From CAYGDT01 sp964348745 (GTDB lineage Bacteria; Patescibacteriota; Gracilibacteria; Peribacterales; Peribacteraceae): a stretch of 17,011 bases of DNA. The notes beneath the pieces were generated by a model. That model was not told the DNA's origin and searched no databases. It worked only from the letters and a program-made list of their open reading frames with translations. Below are positions 1 through 6,898 of this stretch, one piece after another; the stretch's first letter is position 1, and each line of letters begins with the position of its first letter. The stretch is taken from the NCBI GenBank assembly GCA_964348745.1, contig CAYGDT010000025.1, positions 1 through 17,011 on the forward strand. The letters run 5' to 3'. A program made the position numbers and the translations under genes.

Positions 1-1485
1 GAGCTGTGCAATGTCAACGATCTCTTTAGTGTTTTCTTGTGCAAGATAACTTGATACTGCGATGTTGTAATCATGCTCGGCAATGATTTTGTTATCTACA
101 AGTTTTGCAAAATGCTTTGAATCCTTGCGCACAGTGAATGCCTCTAAAATCTTCGCACGATTTTCTGAATTTAGCTTGTTTTTGTTTCCGTCACGAACAA
201 ATTCGGCTGAGGCATCAATGAACAAGATTTTGTTATCTTTCTTGCTCTTTTTGAGCACGATGATACAGGTATCTATGGTCGTACCGAAAAAGAGGTCAGG
301 TGGTAGCTGAATAACCGTATCAACATAGTTGTTATCTATAAGGTATTTACGAATCTTTTGCTCTGCTCCACCACGATTGAGGACCCCTGGATATTCGACT
401 ATCGCCGCTGTTCCGCTGGTAGAAAGCCATGAAAGCATGTGCATGGTAAACGCGAGATCAGCTTTATTCTTTGGTGCTAGTACTCCGGCTGGTGAAAATC
501 GTGGATCATTGATCAGAAGCGGATTGGCGTCGCCATCCCACTTGATGGAATACGGCGGATTGGAAACGATCGCGTCAAACGGCTCGTCGTCCCAATGCCT
601 CGGGTCTGTAAGGGTATCGCCATTAGCGATATCGAAATGATTGTAGTTGATGTCGTGTAGGAACATATTGATCCTGCAGAGGTTGTAGATGGTGAGACTG
701 ATCTCCTGACCAAAAAAACCTTGTCGCACGTTTTCTTTACCAAGTACTTTGGCGAACTTGAGGAGGAGTGAACCGGAACCGCAAGCGGGGTCATACACTT
801 TATTCACTTCTTTTTTGCCCACTGTCGTGATTTCCGCCAGAAGCTCGCTGACTTCTTGTGGAGTGAAAAATTCTCCGCCAGACTTGCCAGCGGTCGAGGC
901 GTACATTGTCATAAGGAACTCATACGCATCACCGAATGCGTCTATGGTGTTATCGGCATAGTCGCCCAAGCGAAGACCCCCAATGGCATCCAAGAGCTTG
1001 GCGAGTTTTTTATTTCGCTGCTCTACCGTGCCCCCCAGCTTATTGGAGTTCACATCCAAATCATCAAAGAGACCTTTTAGGTCATCTTCACTACTGGCTC
1101 CTTTTGCTGAAAGTTCAATATTTCGGAAAACCGCAGCCAAGGTTTCGTTCAAGTTGGCATCGTTCCGCGCATGTTCACGAACATTAACAAAAAGCTCACT
1201 CGGTAAAATATAGAACCCCTTTTCTTTCACGGTATCGGCTCGACCAAACTCAGCTTCTTTATCCAAGAGCTTTGCATAGTCAAAATCCTTTTTCCCGCTT
1301 CGCCGTTCATCTTCATTGATGTAGATGGTAAGGTTTTCACTGATAAACCGATAAAAGAGCATACCAAGAACGTATTGTTTGAAATCCCAGCCATCCACGC
1401 TCCCGCGCAGATCGTTGGCAATCTGCCAAATGGCGCGATGCAGCTCGGCACGTTCTTGCTCTTTTGTGGTGTTTACGGGTGTCAT
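1..1485 (-). CDS. hsdM: Type I restriction-modification DNA methyltransferase HsdM, 3'-truncated by window edge
   Basis: This encodes the M subunit of a type I restriction-modification system, which makes N6-methyladenine with S-adenosylmethionine. The frame is open from ATG at 1485 to base 1 without a stop (495 codons). Residues about 10-150 match the HsdM N-terminal helical domain, with an IANDLRGSVDGWDFKQYVLG stretch. The SAM-binding motif DPACGSG is at residues 232-238 and the catalytic motif NPPY at 309-312, in gamma-class order. A GEFFTPQEV segment typical of HsdM precedes motif I. The start codon overlaps the stop of the upstream nuclease gene (ATGA, 1482-1485), implying translational coupling. 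The specificity subunit HsdS and translocase HsdR are not visible and would be expected beyond the left edge. Identification is firm; the C-terminus is unseen. Confidence 0.96.
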   Translation of the reverse strand, partial: MTPVNTTKEQERAELHRAIWQIANDLRGSVDGWDFKQYVLGMLFYRFISENLTIYINEDERRSGKKDFDYAKLLDKEAEFGRADTVKEKGFYILPSELFVNVREHARNDANLNETLAAVFRNIELSAKGASSEDDLKGLFDDLDVNSNKLGGTVEQRNKKLAKLLDAIGGLRLGDYADNTIDAFGDAYEFLMTMYASTAGKSGGEFFTPQEVSELLAEITTVGKKEVNKVYDPACGSGSLLLKFAKVLGKENVRQGFFGQEISLTIYNLCRINMFLHDINYNHFDIANGDTLTDPRHWDDEPFDAIVSNPPYSIKWDGDANPLLINDPRFSPAGVLAPKNKADLAFTMHMLSWLSTSGTAAIVEYPGVLNRGGAEQKIRKYLIDNNYVDTVIQLPPDLFFGTTIDTCIIVLKKSKKDNKILFIDASAEFVRDGNKNKLNSENRAKILEAFTVRKDSKHFAKLVDNKIIAEHDYNIAVSSYLAQENTKEIVDIAQL

Positions 1486-2414
1486 CGTGAATTTTTGGTA
1501 AGTTTGAAATCAATCTTGTAGGTATAGAAATCGATATCCTGAGCGACAGAGAGTGCTCTGCGCAACCTGTTATCGTCTTCCAATGCAATGATAACTCCAC
1601 GGACTTTCTGTCCCTCCTCAGCAAGTTCATCTTTCACATACCCCATATATCGCTGCACTTGTCCGACAACAATGTCACTAATGCGCCCTTTCTTCAGTTC
1701 AACTACCAGCAACTCCTTTTTATCATGGCTAATCGCGAGAATATCAATTGGGCCCGTGTCACTTGGATACTGCTGTCCAACCAATTCCCCTTCCTCTTCT
1801 ACGATATCATATTGCTGACCCAATTCCGTATGCTCCCAATTTTGCACAAGGAAGTCTTCCAAGTGCTTCTCTAATGCAAAAACAGAAGGGTCTTCTATGG
1901 ATTCATCCGTAGCCACAATTGATGGCGGGCGATCACCAGATATGAAATTTTCAATTTCTTCTGCGTACCTCGTGATGTTAACTACTGTCCCCGCTGCGCG
2001 AATTGAGCGCTGGAATTCCTGGCTCAGCTGCGCTCTCTCAATTTTATTCGGATACCACTGTACTTTACGTCGATGCGGCAAAACCTTCCCCTGGAGGTAT
2101 TCATAGTCACCAGTTATTTCGCCCACATAGTATGATCCTGATCCGTCAGGGCAAAGAACAATGTCTCCCATTCGAATACCTTTCGATATTGTGTGCGTAA
2201 AACCGCAGGCAAGTCCTGCTGCAATTTTTGTCTTCTCAGGGTGCTTTTTAAGGTAAACTGGTATGAATTTTTCGTTAAACTCCCGCCAGTTTTCAGGCAG
2301 GCTACCGGTGAAATCAATATCAAAACCATAATCGATTCCTATGAAGTTCCCTTTACGCGCCTCTTCTGCGTGTGCACTTTGCCGTCCAAGCATGATTCTG
2401 TAGTAGCTTTTCAT
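1482..2414 (-). CDS. NucS/Mrr-like PD-(D/E)XK restriction endonuclease (DUF91-type)
   Basis: This is a predicted DNA endonuclease of about 310 residues. The C-terminal half has the DUF91/NucS-like PD-(D/E)XK core: a conserved E in the LEKHLEDFL helix (about 182), PIDIL with D224, the VVELKKG strand with E239-x-K241, then the QVQRYMGY helix. The N-terminal half (FIGIDYGFD, LACGF, GDIVLCPDGSGSYYVGEI, LPHRRKV) resembles the N-domain of 'predicted restriction endonuclease, Mrr-cat' proteins of the COG4127 type. ATG at 2414 is chosen because the family typically begins MK-YYRIML; ATGs at 2444 and 2435 are possible, but a TACAAT -10-like hexamer lies between them and 2414. The gene precedes hsdM with a 4-base overlap, so it may be an accessory restriction nuclease of that locus. 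It lacks the HsdR translocase domains and cannot be a standard HsdR. Confidence 0.85.
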   Translation of the reverse strand: MKSYYRIMLGRQSAHAEEARKGNFIGIDYGFDIDFTGSLPENWREFNEKFIPVYLKKHPEKTKIAAGLACGFTHTISKGIRMGDIVLCPDGSGSYYVGEITGDYEYLQGKVLPHRRKVQWYPNKIERAQLSQEFQRSIRAAGTVVNITRYAEEIENFISGDRPPSIVATDESIEDPSVFALEKHLEDFLVQNWEHTELGQQYDIVEEEGELVGQQYPSDTGPIDILAISHDKKELLVVELKKGRISDIVVGQVQRYMGYVKDELAEEGQKVRGVIIALEDDNRLRRALSVAQDIDFYTYKIDFKLTKNSR

Positions 2415-2473
2415 AGTTTGTAGTTTTGAAGCCATTGTAGCCATATGATCCGTAATTGTGTACTCTTTCCTTT

Positions 2474-3217
2474 ATGAGTGTCAGAACCAGAAACATCTTC
2501 GATCCGGCATCCAAAGAACCCTTCAAGCTCAGTCGCTCCCGGCTCGAGCGGTTCCTCGAATGCCCGCGCTGTTTCTACCTCGACCGCCGCCTTGGTATTG
2601 ATCGTGTCAGCGGTCCGGCGTTCACGCTGAACTCAGCAACCGACACGCTCCTCAAGAAGGAATTCGATCTGGCACGGGAGGCTGGCAAGCGACATCCGCT
2701 CATGGAGAAGTACAATGTCGATGCCGTGCCGTTCCAGCACGAGCAGATGGATGAATGGCGCGAAAACTTTAAGGGCGTGCAGTTCCATCACGAACCCACC
2801 AATCTCATCATTACGGGAGCCGTGGACGATATCTGGGTTAACCCAGAGGAGGAGCTGATCGTCGTTGATTACAAATCCACCAGCACGACCAAGGAGATCG
2901 ATATCAATGACGGTACGCCATGGAAAGAGGGCTACAAGCGTCAGATGGAAATCTATCAGTGGCTACTGCGGCAGAATGGCTTTACAGTTTCTGACACCGG
3001 TTACTTCGTCTACGTGAATGCTGATACAAGCCAGGATGCTTTTGATGGAAAGCTCGTATTTGAGGAACAACTCATTCCGTATGAAGGCAGTGATGATTGG
3101 GTGGAGCAGGCAGTGGTCGTTGCTCACAAGTGCCTTATGGGGAAGAATATCCCGCCGGAGTCGGAGGATTGTGAGTGGTGCCAGTACCATAAAGAAATTT
3201 CTGCACTCATTACTTGA
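2474..3217 (+). CDS. Cas4/RecB-like PD-(D/E)XK nuclease with four cysteines
   Basis: This is a 247-residue RecB-family nuclease domain protein. After a start region with the helix LSRSRLERFLECPRCFYLDR, it shows the catalytic series: GAVDD with D118, VDYKST with D132-x-K134, and KRQMEIYQW with Q157 and Y161. Cysteine pairs C30/C33 near the N-terminus and C233/C236 near the C-terminus could ligate an Fe-S cluster or zinc, as in Cas4/AddB-type nucleases, although the 2+2 spacing differs from Cas4's 1+3 arrangement. No cas1, cas2 or CRISPR array is visible. ATG at 2474 is preferred over the upstream TTG at 2456, because the domain begins well inside and TACTCT lies 7 bases upstream. It is divergent from the NucS-like gene and its stop abuts the next ATG (TGA then ATG at 3218), so the two plus-strand genes are probably cotranscribed. 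Confidence 0.85.
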   Translation: MSVRTRNIFDPASKEPFKLSRSRLERFLECPRCFYLDRRLGIDRVSGPAFTLNSATDTLLKKEFDLAREAGKRHPLMEKYNVDAVPFQHEQMDEWRENFKGVQFHHEPTNLIITGAVDDIWVNPEEELIVVDYKSTSTTKEIDINDGTPWKEGYKRQMEIYQWLLRQNGFTVSDTGYFVYVNADTSQDAFDGKLVFEEQLIPYEGSDDWVEQAVVVAHKCLMGKNIPPESEDCEWCQYHKEISALIT

Positions 3218-4429
3218 ATGAATTATATTGTGGAACAAAGCTTCTTCTTCACCTTTAGAGGATATAAAAATACTCAACTTCGCAAGAGGCATGTTATTGC
3301 TCCGGGTATCGAATGCTGGAATTTGCGAAAAATGAACTTTGATGAGTTCATTTCAGAGATCAGTGTAGCAATTACACCAAGAAATCCCTCAATGCCAGCA
3401 GAGAACTTTCTTCAAGATCATCATTTCAGACTTACATCACCACAAGAAAATGACGTCGATAAAATAAAGGCGACATGGAAACCGTATTACGAATTAGCAA
3501 GCTGGGGTCTCTTGATGAAGATAAAGACAAATGGTTGGGCAAATAAGATCAATCCCCACATTCGTTCTGCAGTAACAGACCAATACTTGGAAGACAATGC
3601 GTTGTTTCTAATCAATCTTTTTTCCCCACACTTCCTGCATCCCATATTTGTTGTAAACGACATGGGTTTTCATTCGAACGGTATTCCTTATGGGGAGCTG
3701 AAAGTTTCTTTGCAGGATCAGGAACAAGCACCGGTTTTCAAGGATCAGAATTTTGTTAAATTTCTCAATGAGCTTTCGAAAGTTGACTATATTTTCTATA
3801 ACTTACTGAGCTTGGAAGTTACAGGATCTGGCAGCAGTGGCATGAACGATCTGTATAAAATACTTCGGAGGAAAAAAATTGTATCGGAAGAGGAATACCG
3901 TGCAGCCCGAGCATGTTGTCTTTTTGATGAACTTAAGAAATACAGCTACCGCGGAAAAAATCATCTCAACGACAAAGAGTATGTTGAGCTTTGTACTATT
4001 CTTGAGACACTTCTAACTTTCGATGATAGGTCAGGTGCTTCGTATAAATTAAGAAAGAGAATGACCATCATGCTCGATAATATTTTGAAGAAGGTAGATA
4101 TTGATGATGAGATCGCCGGACTCACGAAGAACAGAAACAATTTTATACATGGGACTTCTTTTTCAGTAATCGAGGCCGTGGATCACAACGATTTTCTTGA
4201 GAAATACAAAGAGTTGTTCAGGAAAACTGCTCTATGTACCACGCTCACGCGTTTTGCACTGGTTGGTTTTCTGTATCTTCTAAAGCAAAAAATACTACAT
4301 CGTGCATATCGAAATTTCCCGAAGAACAGCATCCCGAATCTACTGGAAGCTGCCCTGCTTGATCTTCCTCATAGGAAGAAAATTCAGAAGCAACTCGGTA
4401 GAATTTATGCATTGATGCCGAAAGCGTGA
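3218..4429 (+). CDS. Uncharacterised protein with C-terminal HEPN-like domain (R-x4-H motif)
   Basis: This 403-residue protein has no recognised N-terminal family. Its C-terminal third looks like a HEPN domain of the ApeA/abortive-infection kind: a helix with YKLRKRMTIMLDNIL (about 276-290), then a second helix carrying R306-NNFI-H311 followed by G, matching the HEPN RNase motif Rx4-6H and the usual 'RN-x-hydrophobic-HG' form. Several HEPN proteins are RNases in toxin-antitoxin, abortive-infection and CRISPR systems; activity here is inferred. Residues 1-200 contain aromatic-rich strands (for example FFFTFRGY and HPIFVVND) of unknown fold. It starts directly after the nuclease stop with no spacer and no Shine-Dalgarno. 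The coding sequence is visibly more AT-rich than the downstream HD gene, which fits horizontal acquisition. No transmembrane segment or signal peptide is apparent. Confidence 0.7.
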   Translation: MNYIVEQSFFFTFRGYKNTQLRKRHVIAPGIECWNLRKMNFDEFISEISVAITPRNPSMPAENFLQDHHFRLTSPQENDVDKIKATWKPYYELASWGLLMKIKTNGWANKINPHIRSAVTDQYLEDNALFLINLFSPHFLHPIFVVNDMGFHSNGIPYGELKVSLQDQEQAPVFKDQNFVKFLNELSKVDYIFYNLLSLEVTGSGSSGMNDLYKILRRKKIVSEEEYRAARACCLFDELKKYSYRGKNHLNDKEYVELCTILETLLTFDDRSGASYKLRKRMTIMLDNILKKVDIDDEIAGLTKNRNNFIHGTSFSVIEAVDHNDFLEKYKELFRKTALCTTLTRFALVGFLYLLKQKILHRAYRNFPKNSIPNLLEAALLDLPHRKKIQKQLGRIYALMPKA

Positions 4430-4487
4430 GATTGAAGCAGCCATTGCACATCGACTTAAAACAGTCATCGGGGGATATTCTTAAGGG

Positions 4488-5633
4488 CTAATTCCTTGTG
4501 CTCCAGCGCTGCAGGAGTTGCTCTATACACTCCTCCGGTGAGCCGTCCTCCGGTGTCAAAAGCGTATTGCGAGATCGCCACTCTGCAAGGGGACTGTTTT
4601 GCATCTCCCCGATAATCATTGCGCATAAATCTTCCGTTACAAAACTCCAGGCCGAAAATGGAAGAGCATCATCTATCCGGTTCTGCGCAGTAGAGATGAT
4701 GTAGGGATCCTTCCCAAAGGCGATGTACTTCTCCTTCATCCTGGCTGCCGAAATTCCCGGTTCGAACTGATCCATCACGCTCCGGATCGTGATATGCTTG
4801 CACGTTCGGATTGCCTCTTCAAGAGAGTCGAAGGTGCCTGCCACGGTGCGATAGTTACTATCCATATAGTGGAAGTTATCGTCGACGAAAACCTTGTAGG
4901 AACCCTGCATGGCCTTCTCTTTTTCTGCTTGGTACTTGAGGTAAGCGGCCATTACTTCCGTTGTGATTTGCTCCTCGGTTTTGCCCGCCGTTCTGATCAG
5001 GAACATGAGCCTTCTGCCGTCTTTCCCCACCGCTTCTACATATTCAGGCGGCAGGGGCTGGGAAAGGAGTGTATTGAGATCATCCAGATGACCGCACAAC
5101 TCGTTGACGTATCTCCCCGGGAGTCGCTCTTTCAGAATGGATGTGCGTTGATCGATAAACCACACCTTCCACTGCTTTGTGGTATTGAAGTGCTTCCACA
5201 CCTCCTCCCCCTGTTCCTTGTACGCCGCAACGAGCGAGAAGAGGTTGTGCGTGAGATCCGCGCAGCTGACGACGAGTGAACCTTCGGTTGCTTTCCGCAG
5301 GTGCTCCAGGTATCGCTCCTTCCTCTCCTTCCACGGGAGAGATTTGTCCTGCTCCGTTACGCCTTCCACGATCTCCAGAACGGTATCCCCGAACTTCTCT
5401 GCGATCGTATTTCGATAATCATCTTTCCGCTCTTCCGACACGTCTTCCAGTACATCGTGTAAGAGCCCTGCGATGCAGGTATCTTCATCCGCTCCCCACC
5501 TGGTGAGAAGTGTGAGCACGGTGATCGGGTGGATGATGTACGGGAGGCCGTCCCCTTTGCGTTTCATATTTCCATGCACCTGCACTGCCAAAGCCATCGC
5601 ATCCTGCAGGCGCTGCGAAAGTACGTTTTTCAT
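4488..5633 (-). CDS. HD-domain (SpoT/MESH1-like) phosphohydrolase with extra C-terminal domain
   Basis: This is a 381-residue protein. Residues 1-180 form a RelA/SpoT-type HD hydrolase domain: H35 in YIIHPITV, H59-D60 with E63-D64 in GLLHDVLEDV, and D126 in SCADLTHNL. This is the Mn-dependent (p)ppGpp 3'-pyrophosphohydrolase signature, so hydrolysis of an alarmone-like nucleotide is likely. There is no synthetase, TGS or ACT domain, so this is not a full-length Rel. Residues about 235-310 (YKVFVDDNFHYMD ... GTFDSLEEAI ... FGKDPYII) resemble a short standalone domain seen in many bacterial hypothetical proteins whose function I do not know. The last ~70 residues are unassigned. It faces the HEPN gene tail to tail across 58 bases. 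ATG at 5633 is the only sensible start and no clear Shine-Dalgarno precedes it. Confidence 0.82.
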   Translation of the reverse strand: MKNVLSQRLQDAMALAVQVHGNMKRKGDGLPYIIHPITVLTLLTRWGADEDTCIAGLLHDVLEDVSEERKDDYRNTIAEKFGDTVLEIVEGVTEQDKSLPWKERKERYLEHLRKATEGSLVVSCADLTHNLFSLVAAYKEQGEEVWKHFNTTKQWKVWFIDQRTSILKERLPGRYVNELCGHLDDLNTLLSQPLPPEYVEAVGKDGRRLMFLIRTAGKTEEQITTEVMAAYLKYQAEKEKAMQGSYKVFVDDNFHYMDSNYRTVAGTFDSLEEAIRTCKHITIRSVMDQFEPGISAARMKEKYIAFGKDPYIISTAQNRIDDALPFSAWSFVTEDLCAMIIGEMQNSPLAEWRSRNTLLTPEDGSPEECIEQLLQRWSTRN

Positions 5634-5701
5634 GGTGAAAAGTAGGAAATGAATACAAAACCTTTTTCCTACAGAACCGGCGGTGCTCGCTTGTTTCTCT
5701 T

Positions 5702-5760
5702 CTTGAAGGGGAAAGGATGTTTCCTGCCCGTCAAATGGCTATAAGGCCCTTTCCGACAAG
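5702..5760. other. Imperfect hairpin in the leader before the ribbon-helix-helix gene
   Basis: CTTG (5702-5705) and GGAAAGG (5710-5716) can pair with CCTTTCC (5748-5754) and CAAG (5757-5760), giving 11 pairs interrupted by a small internal loop. A purine-rich stretch and the possible ATG at 5781 follow. It may be an RNA leader structure that masks the start, or merely chance in a purine/pyrimidine-biased stretch. No known riboswitch class is recognised. Confidence 0.25.
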
Positions 5761-5780
5761 AGGAAAAGGAAGAAGAAACC

Positions 5781-6128
5781 ATGCGGCTACAGTATAGCTA
5801 TTTTCAGCTTGTCTGCAAGGTTTCTTTTGCATATTTGTTCATGAACAAAACTATGGACGCTTCTCAATATGGTTTGCATGACACCCATATTTTATCCACT
5901 AGAATTACATGTCCGATGCCGACAAAGAAAACCAACATGTGGATGGTTGTGTATTCGTCTGAGAAAACGAAATGGACAAGAGCGGCTAAACGAAGAGGAC
6001 TTTGTCTTTCAGACTTCATCCGCATGACTATGAATGCCCAACTGCGTATTCCTACGGAGGATCTGGTAGCAAAGTTGGAACAGAAATTGCCGGAGCAGAC
6101 CAGTATTCTGGATCTGGTATCAACGTAA
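5781..6128 (+). CDS. Ribbon-helix-helix-like DNA-binding protein
   Basis: This is a protein of up to 115 residues. The segment MWMVVYSSEKTKWTRAAKRR, followed by GLCLSDFIRMTMNAQL, has the ribbon-helix-helix pattern: a strand with alternating residues, helix A with basic and acidic residues, 'G-x-S-x-F-I-R' before helix B. Such proteins act as Arc/CopG-type repressors, antitoxins or relaxosome accessory proteins. The start is uncertain: ATG 5781 has a purine-rich upstream stretch (AGGAAGAAG), but the first ~20 residues are hydrophobic and atypical. ATG 5841 or 5853 would give 95 or 91 residues, and ATG 5916 is also possible. A 16-bp perfect palindrome at 5834-5849 lies just before the 5853 start and suggests self-repression. 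No toxin gene follows; the 3' end overlaps the convergent small gene by 9 bases. Confidence 0.6.
   Translation: MRLQYSYFQLVCKVSFAYLFMNKTMDASQYGLHDTHILSTRITCPMPTKKTNMWMVVYSSEKTKWTRAAKRRGLCLSDFIRMTMNAQLRIPTEDLVAKLEQKLPEQTSILDLVST
5834..5849. promoter_or_regulatory. 16-bp perfect palindrome, candidate operator
   Basis: TTTGTTCATGAACAAA is a perfect inverted repeat. A weak promoter-like pair lies upstream (TTGTCT, 17 bases, TATTTG), with the -10 overlapping the palindrome. Position at the head of a ribbon-helix-helix gene suggests an autoregulatory operator; this would also favour translation starting at 5853 or later. Confidence 0.45.
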
Positions 6129-6365
6129 GAAATGCGCCTCTGTGAATAGCCTCCAATATATGTCCTCCACCTCTTGTTTTCTATTAATGCGCTCATTTCG
6201 TGACGGGTGATCCGCTATGGAAAATAGAATGTGCAAACTCCGTTGTCCGCCTTTATGCATATCCTCAATCCAGATTCTGTGATTTGTCCGGGAGCGGATA
6301 TCTTCTTTGCTGATACCGTCCGGAACGTCGAAGAAATGCAAGCTTGGGAGGTTCATGTAAATCAT
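6120..6365 (-). CDS. Small hypothetical protein, third gene of CIRCE-controlled operon
   Basis: This is an 81-residue protein of unknown function. Its ATG overlaps the stop of the preceding gene (ATGA, 6362-6365), which is the strongest evidence that it is translated. It is rich in charged and aromatic residues (for example RTNHRIWIEDMHKGGQRSLH and EVEDIYWRLF), with no membrane segment, signal peptide or recognised motif. It ends 9 bases inside the 3' end of the convergent ribbon-helix-helix gene. It could be a nucleotide- or protein-binding accessory factor, but nothing in the sequence settles this. Confidence 0.55.
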   Translation of the reverse strand: MIYMNLPSLHFFDVPDGISKEDIRSRTNHRIWIEDMHKGGQRSLHILFSIADHPSRNERINRKQEVEDIYWRLFTEAHFLR

Positions 6366-6685
6366 GAAATCAATCCGAGAAGTCTCGCGGTAGGAGCATC
6401 AGGGCTTTTACCCCTTTCAACCAAAATGTCGTGTACTTTCCGTGCGTAGTCCAATGCCCCTTCCTTGGAGGGAAATTTTACGTTATGTGAATGAATCATG
6501 CAGAGGACAGGATACGGTTCCCTTTCTTCAACCCTGCGAGCGAACGGGCCCACGACCCCCGTTACATCCCATTCTCCATTCCCTTCATGAAGATTTAAGT
6601 CAAAGACATGTTCATCCTCTGGCAGATCCATTGATCGTATCTGTTCCAATGCCATTGCGATTTGTTGCTCGGTTGCTGTTGGCAT
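6362..6685 (-). CDS. Small hypothetical protein, second gene of CIRCE-controlled operon
   Basis: This is a 107-residue acidic protein. Start ATG at 6685 is chosen because the longer frame to 6865 would overlap the small basic-protein gene and yields an arginine-rich low-complexity extension that is that gene read in another frame. Features visible are an N-terminal helix (TEQQIAMALEQIRS), a strand-rich middle (VFDLNLHEGNGEWDVTGVVG) and a C-terminal helix (KEGALDYARKVHDILVERG). No family is recognised. It follows the basic-protein gene by 10 bases and overlaps the next gene by 4, so it belongs to a tight operon that is probably heat-shock controlled. Confidence 0.65.
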   Translation of the reverse strand: MPTATEQQIAMALEQIRSMDLPEDEHVFDLNLHEGNGEWDVTGVVGPFARRVEEREPYPVLCMIHSHNVKFPSKEGALDYARKVHDILVERGKSPDAPTARLLGLIS

Positions 6686-6695
6686 ACAAAAGAGA

Positions 6696-6839
6696 TTATC
6701 TGCGTTTCCTATGCTTTCCTCGGCTCTGCGAGAGTGCGCTGCCGGCGAGCTTCTTCGTTCCCTTGCTGGTGCGCTTGCTCCGCAGAGCTTTGGAAGCCCT
6801 CTTAGCGATTCTCTTGCTGGTGGTTTTTCCGTGTCCCAT
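6696..6839 (-). CDS. Small, very basic 47-residue protein (DNA- or RNA-binding-like), first gene of CIRCE operon
   Basis: The frame reads ATG at 6839 to TAA at 6696-6698, giving 47 residues with about a third lysine or arginine and only one histidine-rich start (MGHGKTTSKRIAKRASKALR), then TSKGTKKLAGSALSQSRGKH and a KRR-type tail. The pattern 'TSK..A..ASK.LR...TSK..K..AGSALSQ' resembles short hypothetical proteins found in many bacteria. The high charge suggests nucleic-acid or ribosome association; this is inferred. It lies immediately downstream of a consensus promoter embedded in a CIRCE operator, with a leader of roughly 25 bases and no Shine-Dalgarno. It is shorter than most gene-calling cut-offs, so it is likely missed in automatic annotation. 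Confidence 0.75.
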   Translation of the reverse strand: MGHGKTTSKRIAKRASKALRSKRTSKGTKKLAGSALSQSRGKHRKRR

Positions 6840-6858
6840 TTACAAAGATTGGAAATAT

Positions 6859-6885
6859 ATAGCACTCGGTATTATAGAGTGCTAA
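6859..6885 (-). promoter_or_regulatory. CIRCE element (HrcA operator)
   Basis: On the minus strand the arms are TTAGCACTC and GAGTGCTAT separated by exactly 9 bases, versus the consensus TTAGCACTC-N9-GAGTGCTAA: 17 of 18 arm bases match. The spacer holds the TATAAT -10 box, so bound HrcA would block RNA polymerase. CIRCE normally controls groESL and dnaK operons, so its use here before a small basic protein is unusual. hrcA itself is not in the window. Confidence 0.93.
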
Positions 6886-6898
6886 CCTCCGATGTCAA
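6871..6898 (-). promoter_or_regulatory. Consensus sigma-70 promoter of the small basic-protein operon
   Basis: TTGACA (6898-6893) and TATAAT (6876-6871) are both perfect consensus hexamers with a 16-base spacer, reading on the minus strand. The -35 box overlaps the TGA stop of the upstream recombinase gene. Transcription should begin near 6864, giving a leader of about 25 bases before ATG 6839. Confidence 0.9.

Noticed and set aside
2474..3217. Cas4 as part of a CRISPR-Cas locus
   Set aside because: No repeats, cas1, cas2 or effector are visible, and the cysteine spacing is 2+2 rather than the Cas4 pattern.
4794..5279. 161-codon plus-strand open frame
   Set aside because: It lies opposite the HD hydrolase gene; codon pattern and content look like a shadow.
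6686..6865. N-terminal extension of the 107-residue protein to a start at 6865
   Set aside because: It would be the small basic-protein gene read in another frame and would begin inside the CIRCE element, at about the transcription start.
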